Source of the DNA: an uncultured Oscillospiraceae bacterium | GTDB lineage: Bacteria; Bacillota; Clostridia; Oscillospirales; Acutalibacteraceae | DNA: 6,000 bases | Direction of reading: 5' to 3' | Assembly: GCA_902462665.1 (NCBI GenBank) | Contig: CABQCM010000096.1 | Location: forward strand, 1-6,000 | Part shown: one piece after another, positions 5,728-6,000 of the stretch | Layout of the letters: every line of letters starts with the position of its first letter | Position numbering within the stretch: position 1 is the first letter of the stretch | Position numbers and translations under genes: made by a program | The notes under the pieces: model-generated | Told to the model about the DNA's origin: nothing | Seen by the model: the letters and a program-made list of their open reading frames with translations, nothing else | The model's database searches: none

Positions 5728-5737
5728 AAGGGAGAGG
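5728..5737 (+). promoter_or_regulatory. Ribosome binding site that decides the cysE start
   Basis: The purine-rich AAGGGAGAGG at 5728-5737 ends 6 bases before ATG 5744 and abuts the in-frame ATG 5738. Normal spacing therefore favours 5744, which also gives the expected MFDRIREDI N-terminus. Confidence 0.65.
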
Positions 5738-5743
5738 ATGCCC

Positions 5744-6000
5744 ATGTTTGACCGTATTCGAGAGGATATTGAGGCCGTTCGCCAAAGGGACCCGGCCGCG
5801 CGCTCGGCGTTGGAGATTTTCTTGCTCTATCCCGGCGTCAAGGCCGTGCGAATGCACCGGCGGGCCAATTGGTTTTATCGCCACGGAATGTTATTCTTCG
5901 CCCGGGCGATATCGCAGCGGGCGGTGAGAAAAACCGGCATTGAAATCCACCCTGCCGCCAAGCTTGGGCGGCGGCTGTTTATCGACCACGGAACCGGCGT
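5744..6000 (+). CDS. cysE: Serine O-acetyltransferase CysE, N-terminal part
   Basis: CysE transfers acetyl from acetyl-CoA to L-serine, making O-acetylserine for cysteine synthesis. The window holds the first 85 codons and runs off the edge. The helical N-terminal region has the pattern LEIFLLYPGVKAVRMHRRAN (about 23-42). TGIEIHPAAKLGRRLFIDHG (64-83) is the entry to the left-handed beta-helix of hexapeptide repeats. By comparison with E. coli CysE as I recall it, H82 corresponds to the catalytic histidine and E67 stands at the place of its partner aspartate, as is common in Gram-positive enzymes. Start ATG 5744 is preferred over ATG 5738 on ribosome-binding-site spacing. The upstream T-box makes expression depend on uncharged tRNA-Cys. 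In Firmicutes cysS often follows in the same operon, but that lies outside the window. Confidence 0.93.
   Translation, partial: MFDRIREDIEAVRQRDPAARSALEIFLLYPGVKAVRMHRRANWFYRHGMLFFARAISQRAVRKTGIEIHPAAKLGRRLFIDHGTG

Noticed and set aside
5537..5884. 115-codon open frame on the - strand across the cysE start
   Set aside because: It overlaps the start of cysE and the inverted repeat, and its product resembles no recognised protein.

Overview
The window looks like a chromosomal segment of a GC-rich member of the Clostridia (Firmicutes), probably near the Oscillospiraceae. This is inferred from a T-box leader upstream of cysE, strong AGGAG-type ribosome binding sites, the DUF1385-prmC pairing, and the recA-recX-rimO-pgsA gene order. 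All genes read on the + strand. There is no sign of phage, insertion sequence, CRISPR or other accessory DNA. This is mostly a housekeeping region, and its least ordinary part is the regulatory RNA ahead of cysE.

Layout. Positions 1-222 hold the C-terminal end of a DUF1385 protein. Its stop overlaps the GTG start of prmC (219-1064), the release-factor glutamine methyltransferase. A 219-base gap carries a probable promoter and a long leader for recA (1284-2387). RecA is followed by recX (overlap of 1 base) and rimO (overlap of 17 bases). After 62 bases comes pgsA (TTG start, 4418-4993), for phosphatidylglycerolphosphate synthase. The tight packing suggests recA, recX and rimO are translationally coupled, with pgsA probably on the same transcript. 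Functionally the run covers recombination and its modulation, ribosomal protein S12 methylthiolation, and phospholipid synthesis.

Positions 4994-5743 are non-coding and highly structured. In order they hold AT-richer DNA with a probable promoter (-10 at 5148-5153), three consecutive hairpins (about 5164-5258), and a T-box riboswitch (about 5270-5532). The T-box has a UGC cysteine specifier, an antiterminator and an intrinsic terminator. A second, unexplained long inverted-repeat structure follows (5555-5647), and then the ribosome binding site of cysE. The cysE gene (serine O-acetyltransferase, first step of cysteine synthesis) starts at 5744 and runs off the window. Uncharged tRNA-Cys is therefore expected to switch on cysteine synthesis here. 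The T-box has extra hairpins inside Stem I, and the structures on either side of it have no obvious identity.
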